Assembly (NCBI GenBank): GCA_937871355.1 | Contig: CALMPX010000194.1 | Location: 1 to 10,861 of the forward strand | Reading direction: 5' to 3' | From: an uncultured Bdellovibrio sp. | Lineage (GTDB): Bacteria; Bdellovibrionota; Bdellovibrionia; Bdellovibrionales; Bdellovibrionaceae | Length of the DNA: 10,861 nucleotides | Part shown: one piece after another, positions 1 to 6,030 of the stretch | How positions within the stretch are numbered: the stretch's first letter is position 1 | Layout: every line of letters begins with the position of its first letter | The notes under the pieces: generated by a model | What the model was told of the DNA's origin: nothing | Databases searched by the model: none | What the model saw: only the letters and a program-made list of their open reading frames with translations | Made by a program: the position numbers and the translations under genes

Positions 1-244
1 CTTTGAGCAGTAATGTTCTACGATACTCTTCACTGTAAAGATCAAGATTTTCTATGAACTGTTCGAAAGCTACTGATTTATGACGGATAAAAGATTGTTT
101 AAAATAGTCTTGAGTACATTGATAACCTTCTATTTTGCATTTTTGCAAATAGATATCTATAGCAACATCTTTCGATGGAACTAAAATAACTTGAGCTTGC
201 AGTTTTAAAGTCAAAATCAAAACGAGTGATAATATTTTAATCAT
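1..244 (-). CDS. Partial gene for a secreted protein, last visible gene of the Tad pilus operon
   Basis: An open frame starts at ATG 242-244 and runs through the left edge without a stop (81 codons visible). The first 18 or so residues form a typical signal peptide: a Lys, a run of Leu/Ile/Val, then a QAQ-type cleavage region. The mature part is soluble-looking, with two Cys (in KCKIEGYQC) and many aromatic and charged residues. A GAAAGG-like SD precedes the start and overlaps the stop of the CpaB-like gene, leaving an 11-nt gap. Its position suggests a periplasmic or secreted accessory factor of the pilus operon. I do not recognise the family. It does not look like the start of a typical CpaC secretin, though too little is visible to exclude that. 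Confidence 0.7.
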   Translation of the reverse strand, partial: MIKILSLVLILTLKLQAQVILVPSKDVAIDIYLQKCKIEGYQCTQDYFKQSFIRHKSVAFEQFIENLDLYSEEYRRTLLLK

Positions 245-255
245 GATAACCTTTC

Positions 256-726
256 TTATTTTTGATATTCAATTGAAATACTTCGCTTTGTTTTCGTTAC
301 TTCAATGCTGTTTTCGCCTTCAATTTCGGCTTTATTTTGTATGACAGCAAAAAAAGGACCTGATTCTTTCATAATTCTTTCCGACAGGTTTTCTTTGACT
401 AAAGCGGCAAATAAGTGCGGATTATACGGAGCTCGAATCAGTTTAAGTCTTGTGGCAATTTTTCGAGCTCTGCCATTTTCTGGATTTCCGCTAAAGAGAT
501 CAATCACGCCGAAATTTTGAATCACAGAACTAATGGCATCCTTGTTTTCCAGTTCGAGGGGCACTAAAACATATCCCTTAGGGATAATGGTATCGATTTC
601 CATCGGCCGATCTAGGGGGGTGTCTTTATTATCTCGCGTGTAGGCGCTAACTAAAGCGACGCTGATTAAAATGGTAAAAGCGATAACTAAATGAATATTA
701 TTTTTGAGTTGTTGTTTGTATTTCAT
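256..726 (-). CDS. CpaB/RcpC-like Flp pilus assembly protein (short, membrane-anchored)
   Basis: The protein has 156 residues. A basic start is followed by one membrane segment (about residues 12-29) and a periplasmic domain. Residues 47-100 include IPKGYVLVPLELEN, then GVIDLF, then a basic segment ending RAPYNPHLFAALVKEN. This order resembles the RcpC part of CpaB proteins, where a Pro-Gly strand is followed by a G-D-x-V-D-V-like turn and a segment that contacts the secretin. It is shorter than usual CpaB (about 250-300 residues) and I see no clear SAF domain. A strong SD (GAGG, 6-nt spacing) lies inside the upstream minor pseudopilin gene, whose last 29 bp overlap this one. The location in a Tad operon supports the call. 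Membership in the CpaB family is inferred. Confidence 0.55.
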   Translation of the reverse strand: MKYKQQLKNNIHLVIAFTILISVALVSAYTRDNKDTPLDRPMEIDTIIPKGYVLVPLELENKDAISSVIQNFGVIDLFSGNPENGRARKIATRLKLIRAPYNPHLFAALVKENLSERIMKESGPFFAVIQNKAEIEGENSIEVTKTKRSISIEYQK

Positions 727-874
727 ATTTGACCTCGCGACTGAGTTTGTATTTGTTCGATCGTTGTTTGTGCTGGTCGATAATAGCTTGTAAGGCTATA
801 AATAGACCGGCAAAGAAAAACAAAGTGAGCAAAGTTTCTATAAGAGCTTGTCCTGATTGATTTTTAAATCCCAT
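698..874 (-). CDS. Small TadE-like minor pseudopilin, 58 aa, overlapping both neighbours
   Basis: ATG at 872-874 opens a 58-codon frame ending with TAA at 698-700. The protein begins MGFKNQSGQALIETLLTLFF. Its KNQ-x-G|Q-x-x-x-E-T signature is the same class III (Flp/TadE) prepilin motif, with Glu at +5, seen in the pilin and TadE genes of this operon. One hydrophobic segment (residues 11-28) and a basic C-terminal tail follow. An AAGGA SD sits 6 nt before the ATG, inside the upstream gene. The gene overlaps the upstream coding region by 37 bp and the downstream one by 29 bp, which makes it easy to overlook. After cleavage it would be a short membrane-bound pseudopilin, perhaps a priming or minor subunit. 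The motif, SD and operon position together make it convincing. Confidence 0.82.
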   Translation of the reverse strand: MGFKNQSGQALIETLLTLFFFAGLFIALQAIIDQHKQRSNKYKLSREVKYEIQTTTQK

Positions 875-1578
875 CGTTGATCCTTTTTTATAAAACTAAC
901 ACGACAACTGAATTGAAAGCTTTGTTGGGTTGTAAGCCATTTTTGACTGTCATCGTGATTTTTAAATCTATACTGCAAATCTAGGCGCAACTCTTGAAGT
1001 CGCTGGTAATTCTCTGCCAGTTCGTAGTTCGGTGCTAATCCGCCGATTGAATCAGGTTTGACGGCAAATAGGGGATTCATTTTTAAATTGTAGTGTCTAT
1101 TTTCTTGTACAAAGGAAATCCAAATTTGTTTTTCTTTCTGATGAAGTTTTATTAATTCAGTATTTAATTTCATAAGTTTTATTTTGGCAGAATGATCCGC
1201 AGTTTGAATGATTAATTTTTGAAGTTCATCGAGTTGTTTTTGCAAGTTGATCGTATTTTGAATTTCTAAACTGATCTGAGCCGCCACAGGGTAATTCTGT
1301 GCCGCTGTGGCAGCCGCCAGATTGATGTATAAGATATTCAGTCTTAGACGTAAAGCTGTTGATTCTGCGTTAAGTAAAAACAGTTTTTTTTCGGCCAAGA
1401 CTAAATCTTTTTGAATATCGACCAAGTCAAAATAACAAACTTTACGAAAGTTATCTTTCTGTTTCTGGGCATAAAAAACATATCCATAGCTCATCAAAGT
1501 AACTGAAATCAGCGAAATAAAAAAAAGAAACTGAATCGAAAAAAATCCAGCTTCCGATTTTTTAAAGCTTGGTCTCAT
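838..1578 (-). CDS. TadG-like long pseudopilin with divergent prepilin motif
   Basis: I chose ATG 1576-1578 (246 residues). The in-frame TTG two codons upstream (1582-1584) is also possible, and neither has a clear SD. The gene overlaps the end of tadE by 17 bp, so translational coupling is likely. The N-terminus reads MRPSFKKSEAGFFSIQFLFF followed by one membrane segment. This looks like a prepilin signal (basic leader, AG|F), but position +5 is Gln, not the usual Glu. Residues about 45-150 are helical and rich in Lys, Gln and Leu, probably coiled coil. The C-terminal third has aromatic and charged residues and one Cys (FSCRVSF). It replaces TadG by position and topology. It has no visible von Willebrand domain, so family membership is inferred. 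Confidence 0.6.
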   Translation of the reverse strand: MRPSFKKSEAGFFSIQFLFFISLISVTLMSYGYVFYAQKQKDNFRKVCYFDLVDIQKDLVLAEKKLFLLNAESTALRLRLNILYINLAAATAAQNYPVAAQISLEIQNTINLQKQLDELQKLIIQTADHSAKIKLMKLNTELIKLHQKEKQIWISFVQENRHYNLKMNPLFAVKPDSIGGLAPNYELAENYQRLQELRLDLQYRFKNHDDSQKWLTTQQSFQFSCRVSFIKKDQRWDLKINQDKLL

Positions 1579-1909
1579 AATCAATCAAACGGGTTTTTTG
1601 AAAATGAAAAATTTTTAAGGCCTGTGCCTCAAGGTCAATTTTATAAGTTGTGCCTTGTTGGTTAAATTGAAATCGTGTTTTAGTTAGAGGCAAATAAGAT
1701 AATTCTTTTTCAAAATGCTTTTGGCAGTCGAGTTTATTTTGAACTTCGCACAAGACATAGCTTTCCATAGCATCGTCGACGGCCAGCTCGACGGATAAAT
1801 AAAGCATGAATTGAACGACGTAAATAAGAAATAGAATGGCTAAAGGTATTATCATAACTGTTTCAAGAAAACCTTGGCCTTTTTGATTTTTCAAAAGATT
1901 ATTTCCCAT
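1562..1909 (-). CDS. tadE: TadE-like pseudopilin
   Basis: The protein has 115 residues with the N-terminus MGNNLLKNQKGQGFLETVMI. The leader ends in a G|QGFLET prepilin-peptidase site with Glu at +5. A hydrophobic helix (about residues 18-40) and a short extracytoplasmic domain with two Cys (CEVQNKLDC) follow. This is the usual TadE layout: one membrane helix and a small periplasmic part. Cleavage would need a TadV/FppA-type peptidase, which is not in this window. The start codon overlaps the last 11 bp of the pilin gene. A GGAAAG element lies rather far upstream, so translation probably depends on the pilin ribosomes. The DNA around the cleavage site is almost identical to that in the pilin gene. 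Confidence 0.75.
   Translation of the reverse strand: MGNNLLKNQKGQGFLETVMIIPLAILFLIYVVQFMLYLSVELAVDDAMESYVLCEVQNKLDCQKHFEKELSYLPLTKTRFQFNQQGTTYKIDLEAQALKIFHFQKTRLIDYETKL
1872..1891. repeat. 20-bp repeat, copy in tadE (cleavage-site codons)
   Basis: This segment matches 2119-2138 in the pilin gene at 19 of 20 positions. It encodes the KNQKGQG stretch at the prepilin cleavage site. The near-identity at DNA level, with the rest of the two genes divergent, suggests duplication or gene conversion. Confidence 0.7.
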
Positions 1910-2159
1910 CGGTACGACTGCTTTCCATAAAATTAGAAAGATCCTTTTGTTTTAAAGAATTGTCTGTCGCATTTGCGATAGCCAGTTGATTACTTTTTTT
2001 GGCTCCCATAGCCCGATTGATATTTTCATACTGAGTTGCCACATTTTTTCCGACAACTTTGATCACTCCGATGGTGGTCACAGCAATGAGTGCTACCAAA
2101 ATAAGATATTCGATGAGTCCTTGGCCCTTTTGATTTTTAAGTAAAGATTTTTTCTTCAT
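1899..2159 (-). CDS. flp: Flp-type (type IVb) major pilin
   Basis: This 86-residue protein starts with a basic leader, then KNQKGQGLIEYLILVALIAV. That is the classic Flp signature: cleavage after Gly, Glu at +5, Tyr at +6, then a hydrophobic helix (about residues 15-35). The mature subunit of about 73 residues is typical of Flp1-family pilins. The C-terminal part is polar and rich in Asn, Lys, Ser and Asp. The start is well supported by an AGGAG SD with 6-nt spacing. The gene is the first and best-translated of the Tad operon and lies just downstream of a strong terminator, so its own promoter must be very close (see findings). Confidence 0.88.
   Translation of the reverse strand: MKKKSLLKNQKGQGLIEYLILVALIAVTTIGVIKVVGKNVATQYENINRAMGAKKSNQLAIANATDNSLKQKDLSNFMESSRTDGK
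2119..2138. repeat. 20-bp repeat, copy in pilin gene (cleavage-site codons)
   Basis: Partner of 1872-1891 with one mismatch. The same segment of the minor pseudopilin (around 847-866) is less similar. Confidence 0.7.
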
Positions 2160-2191
2160 TTTGATCTCCTCATGCGATAGAGATGCAAAAT

Positions 2192-2225
2192 AAAAAAAGG
2201 GCCTAAGTTGAACTTAGACCCTTTT
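2192..2225 (-). terminator. Intrinsic terminator of the H1-like gene
   Basis: An inverted repeat pairs 2195-2201 with 2219-2225 and 2203-2209 with 2211-2217, around one internal C/A mismatch (2202/2218). On the minus strand it is followed by a run of seven T and more T-rich sequence. It lies about 50 bp past the stop of the H1-like gene and about 35 bp before the pilin ATG, so it separates the two transcription units unless there is read-through. Confidence 0.85.
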
Positions 2226-2275
2226 AAAGTTTTTGAATTCGTTGACCGGATTGAAGCGGAAACTATCCAAGTGGA

Positions 2276-2767
2276 TTATTTCTTTTTACCTTTGGCTGCC
2301 GGCTTAGCTTTCGCTTTAGTTGCTGATTTAGCAGCTGTTTTGGAAGCCGCTTTCACTGGAGCTTTTGTTTTTGCTTTGGCTTGAGGTGCTGCTTTCGCCG
2401 CTGACTTAGCGACCGCTTTAGGAGCCACTTTAACAGCCACAGGCGCTTTAGCTGCTTTAATTGCGGCTTTGGCTGCTTGTTTAACTTCTTGAGCTTCGGC
2501 GGCAGCGACAGCTTTCACTTGAGCTTGTTCTGTTTTTTTAATTTGTGCCGCCTCTTGTTTTAAAGCTTTCTTAGCCGATTTGCGATGGTTCACGATGCGC
2601 TCTAAAATTTCGAAAGCTTCTTTTTGAAGATCATTTTCATAAATGAAACGGTAGAAGCCTTCAATTTCGGGGCTTTGTCTGAACTTCTTCATTGATGTCG
2701 GAATATTATCTGTTTGAACAAAATCGATAGCGCTTCCGTCTTTTGATAATTTTACTTTTTCAGCCAT
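2276..2767 (-). CDS. Histone-H1-like Ala/Lys-rich DNA-binding protein
   Basis: The protein has 163 residues. The first 63 form a small, mostly helical domain (core about residues 25-63, with FYRFIYENDLQKEAFEILERI). From about residue 64 the chain is low-complexity, and in residues 94-163 I count 27 Ala and 21 Lys out of 70, with scattered Pro, Val, Ser and Thr. Such tails occur in bacterial H1-like and AlgP-like proteins and bind DNA or RNA non-specifically, so a nucleoid role is likely but not proven. The N-terminal domain is not one I can name. The start has a GAGG SD. A promoter candidate lies at 2812-2840 and an intrinsic terminator follows, so the gene is probably monocistronic. Confidence 0.72.
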   Translation of the reverse strand: MAEKVKLSKDGSAIDFVQTDNIPTSMKKFRQSPEIEGFYRFIYENDLQKEAFEILERIVNHRKSAKKALKQEAAQIKKTEQAQVKAVAAAEAQEVKQAAKAAIKAAKAPVAVKVAPKAVAKSAAKAAPQAKAKTKAPVKAASKTAAKSATKAKAKPAAKGKKK

Positions 2768-2811
2768 AGTTATCCTCGTTATTTTAAACAGTTAGGAGAT
2801 TTGATAGCTGC

Positions 2812-2840
2812 AATCTAATTCAATCATTGGCTTTGGTCAA
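2812..2840 (-). promoter_or_regulatory. Sigma-70-like promoter candidate for the H1-like gene
   Basis: Read on the minus strand: TTGACC (2840-2835), a 17-nt spacer, then TAGATT (2817-2812). The predicted transcription start is near 2805, giving a leader of about 38 nt that contains the SD. Confidence 0.45.
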
Positions 2841-2841
2841 G

Positions 2842-2870
2842 TTGAGGTTTGCCGTCAAAGAAGGTATAAA
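2842..2870 (+). promoter_or_regulatory. Sigma-70-like promoter candidate for the folD operon
   Basis: TTGAGG (2842-2847), a 17-nt spacer and TATAAA (2865-2870) predict a start near 2877, about 30 nt before the folD ATG. A perfect TATAAT lies downstream at 2885-2890 but lacks a matching -35 box. Confidence 0.5.
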
Positions 2871-2907
2871 CCATTGAAATGTCTTATAATTATGGTAAGT
2901 TAAGTCC

Positions 2908-3768
2908 ATGATAGTTTTAAAAGGCGCTCCGGTAAGTAAAAAAATACAGACAGAGATTGAATCCGAGCTGGCGGCGTGGCGCACTCAGGGAATTCAGCTC
3001 CCGCATTTGTCTGTGATTTTAGTGGGGTCCGATCCGGCCAGTGAAATCTATGTTCAACGTAAACAAGAGATGTGTAAAAAGTTGGGGTTTAGTTCAGAAG
3101 TCATTAAACTTGATGAAAAAACCTCTGAAATTGAACTTAAAAATATCATTCTTAAATTAAACCAGAATTCAAAAGTCGACGGCATTTTGGTTCAACTGCC
3201 ACTTCCCGCACATATGAATACGCGTGATGTGCTAGAAAGTATAGAGGCCGGTAAAGATGTGGATTGTTTGACCGAACGAAATCTCGGGAAGCTTCTCACT
3301 GATCGCGCGATCATTAAACCCTGTACGCCCTCAGGGATTATTGAAATGTTTAAATTTTACGGGATTGATCTTCGTGGAAAAAATATCGCGGTGGTGGGTC
3401 GAAGTCTCATCGTGGGAACGCCGTTGATGCATCTTCTGTTAAAAGAAAACGCTTCTGTTTCTATTTTTCACTCAAAGTCTGAAAATATTTCTCAACAGTT
3501 GAAGAATTTTGATATTGTGTGCGTCGCCGTAGGACGCGCGAAGATCTTCAAGTACTCTCAATTTAAAAAAGACGCCGTCATCATTGATGTCGGCATGAAT
3601 CGATCGCTAGAAGGCCTTTCTGGAGACGTTCACAACGATTCCCCTGAGACACCGAATCAGCTCAAAGCGGCTTCTCCTGTTCCGGGCGGAGTAGGCTTGA
3701 TGACGATTGCCATGCTGATGAAAAATACCTTAACTTTAGCCGCACTTCATCGTAAACAAGCTCTTTAA
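2908..3768 (+). CDS. folD: FolD: bifunctional methylene-THF dehydrogenase / methenyl-THF cyclohydrolase
   Basis: This cytoplasmic enzyme interconverts 5,10-methylene-, 5,10-methenyl- and 10-formyl-tetrahydrofolate using NADP, feeding purine and fMet-tRNA synthesis. At 286 residues it is full length. The substrate-site segment VGSDPASEIYVQRK contains Tyr48 and the catalytic Lys52. DGILVQLPLP spans 91-100, and Asp119 in DVDCL matches the active-site Asp of E. coli FolD. PCTPSGI spans 138-144. The Rossmann dinucleotide motif VVGRSLIVGTP is at 162-172 and PVPGGVGLMT at 257-266. Small departures from consensus (DVDCLTE for DVDGFHP, VGTP for VGKP, GVGLMT for GVGPMT) are unlikely to stop activity. 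The SD is weak. The next gene starts 25 nt after the stop, probably in the same operon. Confidence 0.95.
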   Translation: MIVLKGAPVSKKIQTEIESELAAWRTQGIQLPHLSVILVGSDPASEIYVQRKQEMCKKLGFSSEVIKLDEKTSEIELKNIILKLNQNSKVDGILVQLPLPAHMNTRDVLESIEAGKDVDCLTERNLGKLLTDRAIIKPCTPSGIIEMFKFYGIDLRGKNIAVVGRSLIVGTPLMHLLLKENASVSIFHSKSENISQQLKNFDIVCVAVGRAKIFKYSQFKKDAVIIDVGMNRSLEGLSGDVHNDSPETPNQLKAASPVPGGVGLMTIAMLMKNTLTLAALHRKQAL

Positions 3769-3793
3769 TCATCATTTGCGAGGGCTAGATGTT

Positions 3794-5101
3794 ATGAGAG
3801 TTTGGAAAGTCAAAAAAGGTTCGGATATTCGTATACGTTCAGGTCACCCTTGGGTTTTCTCTAATGAACTCACCGATAGTCCCAAAAGCGTTCAACCCGG
3901 CGAACCGGTTGAATTAACAGATATGAAAGGGAATTTCTTAGCTCGTGGTTATGGAAATCCTGGATCGTTGATAGCCTTCCGAGCGATGGTTTTCGAATCA
4001 CACAACCAGACACCAACTTCATCTGAATCTGTCGTTAATAAATTAATCAAATCGTGGAAGAACCGTTACTTATTTGGTTTCAAAACGTCATTTCGTCTTT
4101 GTTTTTCGGAAGCTGATTTTTTGCCCGGATTAATTATCGATCGTTATTTGATTGAACATGAGGGAAAACCGTATCAAGTTTTTTCCTATCAACAATTAAC
4201 GGCCGGGATGAATGTTATTTTTAAAGATTGGGAAAATATTTTTAAATTGATGGTTCAACACAGTTTAGATAATCAATTTTCAGCTATTGATTGGGATCAT
4301 ACCTTAGTTTTATCTCGTAATGATGTGAATATTCGTAAACTGGAAGGTTTGGAAATCGAAGTTCCCAAAGTTCAAAAAGCCGTCGATGGTATTGATCTCA
4401 ATTCAGTTAAAATTTTGATTCAAAGTGTGTGGGATGGGGATCGTCGTTTGTCTTTTGATGTGAACCTGATCGAAGGACAAAAAACCGGTTTTTTCTTAGA
4501 TCAGACTCACAATATGAAATTATTGATCGAAGCTTTAAAGCCTCGTTTAAAAGAATTTGAAAATAAACCACTTCGCATTATTGATCTGTGTTGTTACATG
4601 GGACAGTGGTCGGCCCATATCGTGCATTTCCTCGAAGCTCACGGCGTGAAATCCGAAGTCACATTAGTGGACGTGTCTGATCTAGCTTTGAAAATGGCTG
4701 TTAAAAATTTAGAGCAGTTTAAAACAGCGAAAGTTAAATATGTTAAAGCCGACGTGCTGGAAGGTTTAACCTCATTTCCCGAAAGTTCATTTGATGTTGT
4801 GATTTCAGATCCTCCAGCTTTTGTAAAAAATAAAAGAGATCTCGAAACTGGCATGCATGGTTATATGAAATTAAATCAACAGGCTTTTCGAATCGCGGCT
4901 CATAGTGGGTTGGTCATTTCGTGTACTTGTTCAGGATTAGTTAGCATGACGGATTTTAAAGCGTCTTTGCGTAAAGCTGTTACGCGATCGGGGAAGAAAT
5001 CTAAAATTGTTTGCGAAGGTGGACTTGGATGGGATCACCCTCAGTTGGTGCAGTTTCCTGAGGGTCAATATTTAAAAATGATTATGAGTTCTGTCGAATA
5101 G
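3794..5101 (+). CDS. RlmI/RlmK-type SAM-dependent rRNA m5C methyltransferase
   Basis: I chose ATG 3794 (435 residues) because GAGGG precedes it at about 9 nt. An in-frame TTG at 3776 lacks support. An N-terminal PUA-like domain (about residues 1-75, with SGHPWVFSNEL) is followed by the linking segment SEADFLPGLIIDRY. The catalytic core begins near EGQKTGFFLDQTHN. The Rossmann SAM motif is about 262-275 (IIDLCCYMGQWSA), DPPAF is 339-343, and the motif VI segment ISCTCSG has Cys379 as the likely catalytic Cys. This order is that of RlmI, which makes m5C1962 in 23S rRNA. The exact target is inferred. Insertions around residues 145-215 make it longer than E. coli RlmI (about 396). Its last 20 bp overlap the convergent coiled-coil gene. 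Confidence 0.82.
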   Translation: MRVWKVKKGSDIRIRSGHPWVFSNELTDSPKSVQPGEPVELTDMKGNFLARGYGNPGSLIAFRAMVFESHNQTPTSSESVVNKLIKSWKNRYLFGFKTSFRLCFSEADFLPGLIIDRYLIEHEGKPYQVFSYQQLTAGMNVIFKDWENIFKLMVQHSLDNQFSAIDWDHTLVLSRNDVNIRKLEGLEIEVPKVQKAVDGIDLNSVKILIQSVWDGDRRLSFDVNLIEGQKTGFFLDQTHNMKLLIEALKPRLKEFENKPLRIIDLCCYMGQWSAHIVHFLEAHGVKSEVTLVDVSDLALKMAVKNLEQFKTAKVKYVKADVLEGLTSFPESSFDVVISDPPAFVKNKRDLETGMHGYMKLNQQAFRIAAHSGLVISCTCSGLVSMTDFKASLRKAVTRSGKKSKIVCEGGLGWDHPQLVQFPEGQYLKMIMSSVE

Positions 5102-5900
5102 ATTGTGTCGCGTTCATAAATTGCTGCTGATAGTGGGCCATTTTATTGATGTAATCTTTCAGCGCGAAGTTTTCTTGTTTGAGAACTTCGGTTTGTGAAA
5201 TCGTTTGTTTGTATTGACCGCTTAAATTATCGCGATCTGCGGCGGTGCGATCTAATAATAATTTTAATTCGACAATTTTGTTTTCTGCTACGGTCATGAG
5301 ATGCTGGATCGTTTCTTTTTGTTCATTTGAAGTTTCTTCGATGGCATTCATGTTAGATTCGATCTCGTTGATTCTTTCGTTGAGTTCTTTAACTTGGTCT
5401 TCTTTAGCTTTTAAATCTTGCGTCAGTTGGTTGTTGGTATGGATCAAGGCTGATTTTTGTTTTTGAAATTCTAGTTGAAGCATTTCGCAATTATCCAGAT
5501 AGCTTTTGCGGTCATCCATCTGCGCTTGCATCGATTTTGATTTAACTTCTTGGATCTCCAGTTGTAATCTTAAAGATAAATCTAATGATTTGGCTAAATC
5601 ACTTGAAAGTTTTGAATTATGTGAACGCTCTTGATTGAGCATCTCGGTCAATTCTTGAATTCTTTGAGATAAATCTGAATTCGATACCGTCATTTTTTCT
5701 AAGGCATCAATTTTTAATTTCATGTCTTCGTGATTGGTCATAAGATCAAATTGGAAATTTTTAAGTTGATTTTGCATTTTTTCTAATTGAATTACTTTAT
5801 CTTTTGATGATCGTGTTTCATCTGTCTGAGAAAGCTCATTAAGCTTTGTTGCGATTTCATTAAAGATTTGTTCGTGTGCCGGTAGTTTTTGTGTTTCCAT
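5082..5900 (-). CDS. Long cytoplasmic coiled-coil protein of unknown function
   Basis: The protein has 272 residues, with no signal peptide or membrane segment. From about residue 35 to 260 it is almost continuous heptad-type sequence, very rich in Gln, Glu, Lys, Leu, Asn and Ser, with hardly any Gly or Pro and a single Cys. This predicts a long parallel or antiparallel coiled coil. The short N-terminal segment (METQKLPAHEQIFNEIATKL) may cap it. I cannot name a family. Such proteins often act as scaffolds or spacers in cell-division or polar complexes, but nothing here proves that. No clear SD precedes the ATG. A TTGAAT-17-TATGCT element upstream (minus strand, roughly 5929-5957) is a weak promoter candidate. 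The 3' end overlaps the methyltransferase gene tail to tail. Confidence 0.7.
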   Translation of the reverse strand: METQKLPAHEQIFNEIATKLNELSQTDETRSSKDKVIQLEKMQNQLKNFQFDLMTNHEDMKLKIDALEKMTVSNSDLSQRIQELTEMLNQERSHNSKLSSDLAKSLDLSLRLQLEIQEVKSKSMQAQMDDRKSYLDNCEMLQLEFQKQKSALIHTNNQLTQDLKAKEDQVKELNERINEIESNMNAIEETSNEQKETIQHLMTVAENKIVELKLLLDRTAADRDNLSGQYKQTISQTEVLKQENFALKDYINKMAHYQQQFMNATQSIRQNS

Positions 5901-6015
5901 TATGTTAGTCTAGTCGAGTTAATGTTTAAAAGCATATAAAGGATTTAGTTGAAATTCAAAACTCGCTTAAAGTCTAGATGCATTTAATAACACCATACTC
6001 GATTTCAAAATTTGA

Positions 6016-6024
6016 TGTGATAAT
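6016..6024 (+). promoter_or_regulatory. Extended -10 element just upstream of the SLBB gene
   Basis: TGTGATAAT fits an extended -10 (TGnTATAAT with one change). It would start transcription near 6031, which is the ATG itself, so the mRNA would be leaderless or nearly so. No SD is visible before this ATG, which agrees with that. No good -35 box is present. A short TCAAA-A-TTTGA inverted repeat (6005-6015) lies directly upstream. Confidence 0.35.
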
Positions 6025-6030
6025 AAATCC

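Noticed and set aside
1283..1311. 7-bp inverted repeat GCCACAG/CTGTGGC
   Set aside because: It is within coding sequence with a 15-nt loop in an Ala/Gln-rich region, as expected by chance.
2160..2200. Sigma-54 promoter for the pilin gene
   Set aside because: A GG and a GC are present in the T-rich gap, but they are 15 nt apart, not the required 10.
3776..3793. TTG-initiated upstream extension of the methyltransferase
   Set aside because: The extra six codons contain the SD (GAGGG) of ATG 3794 and match no part of the PUA domain.
5949..5959. TTGAA-A-TTCAA inverted repeat in the spacer before the SLBB gene
   Set aside because: Short 5-bp arms in AT-rich DNA are likely by chance. It is also used as part of the weak promoter candidate for the coiled-coil gene.
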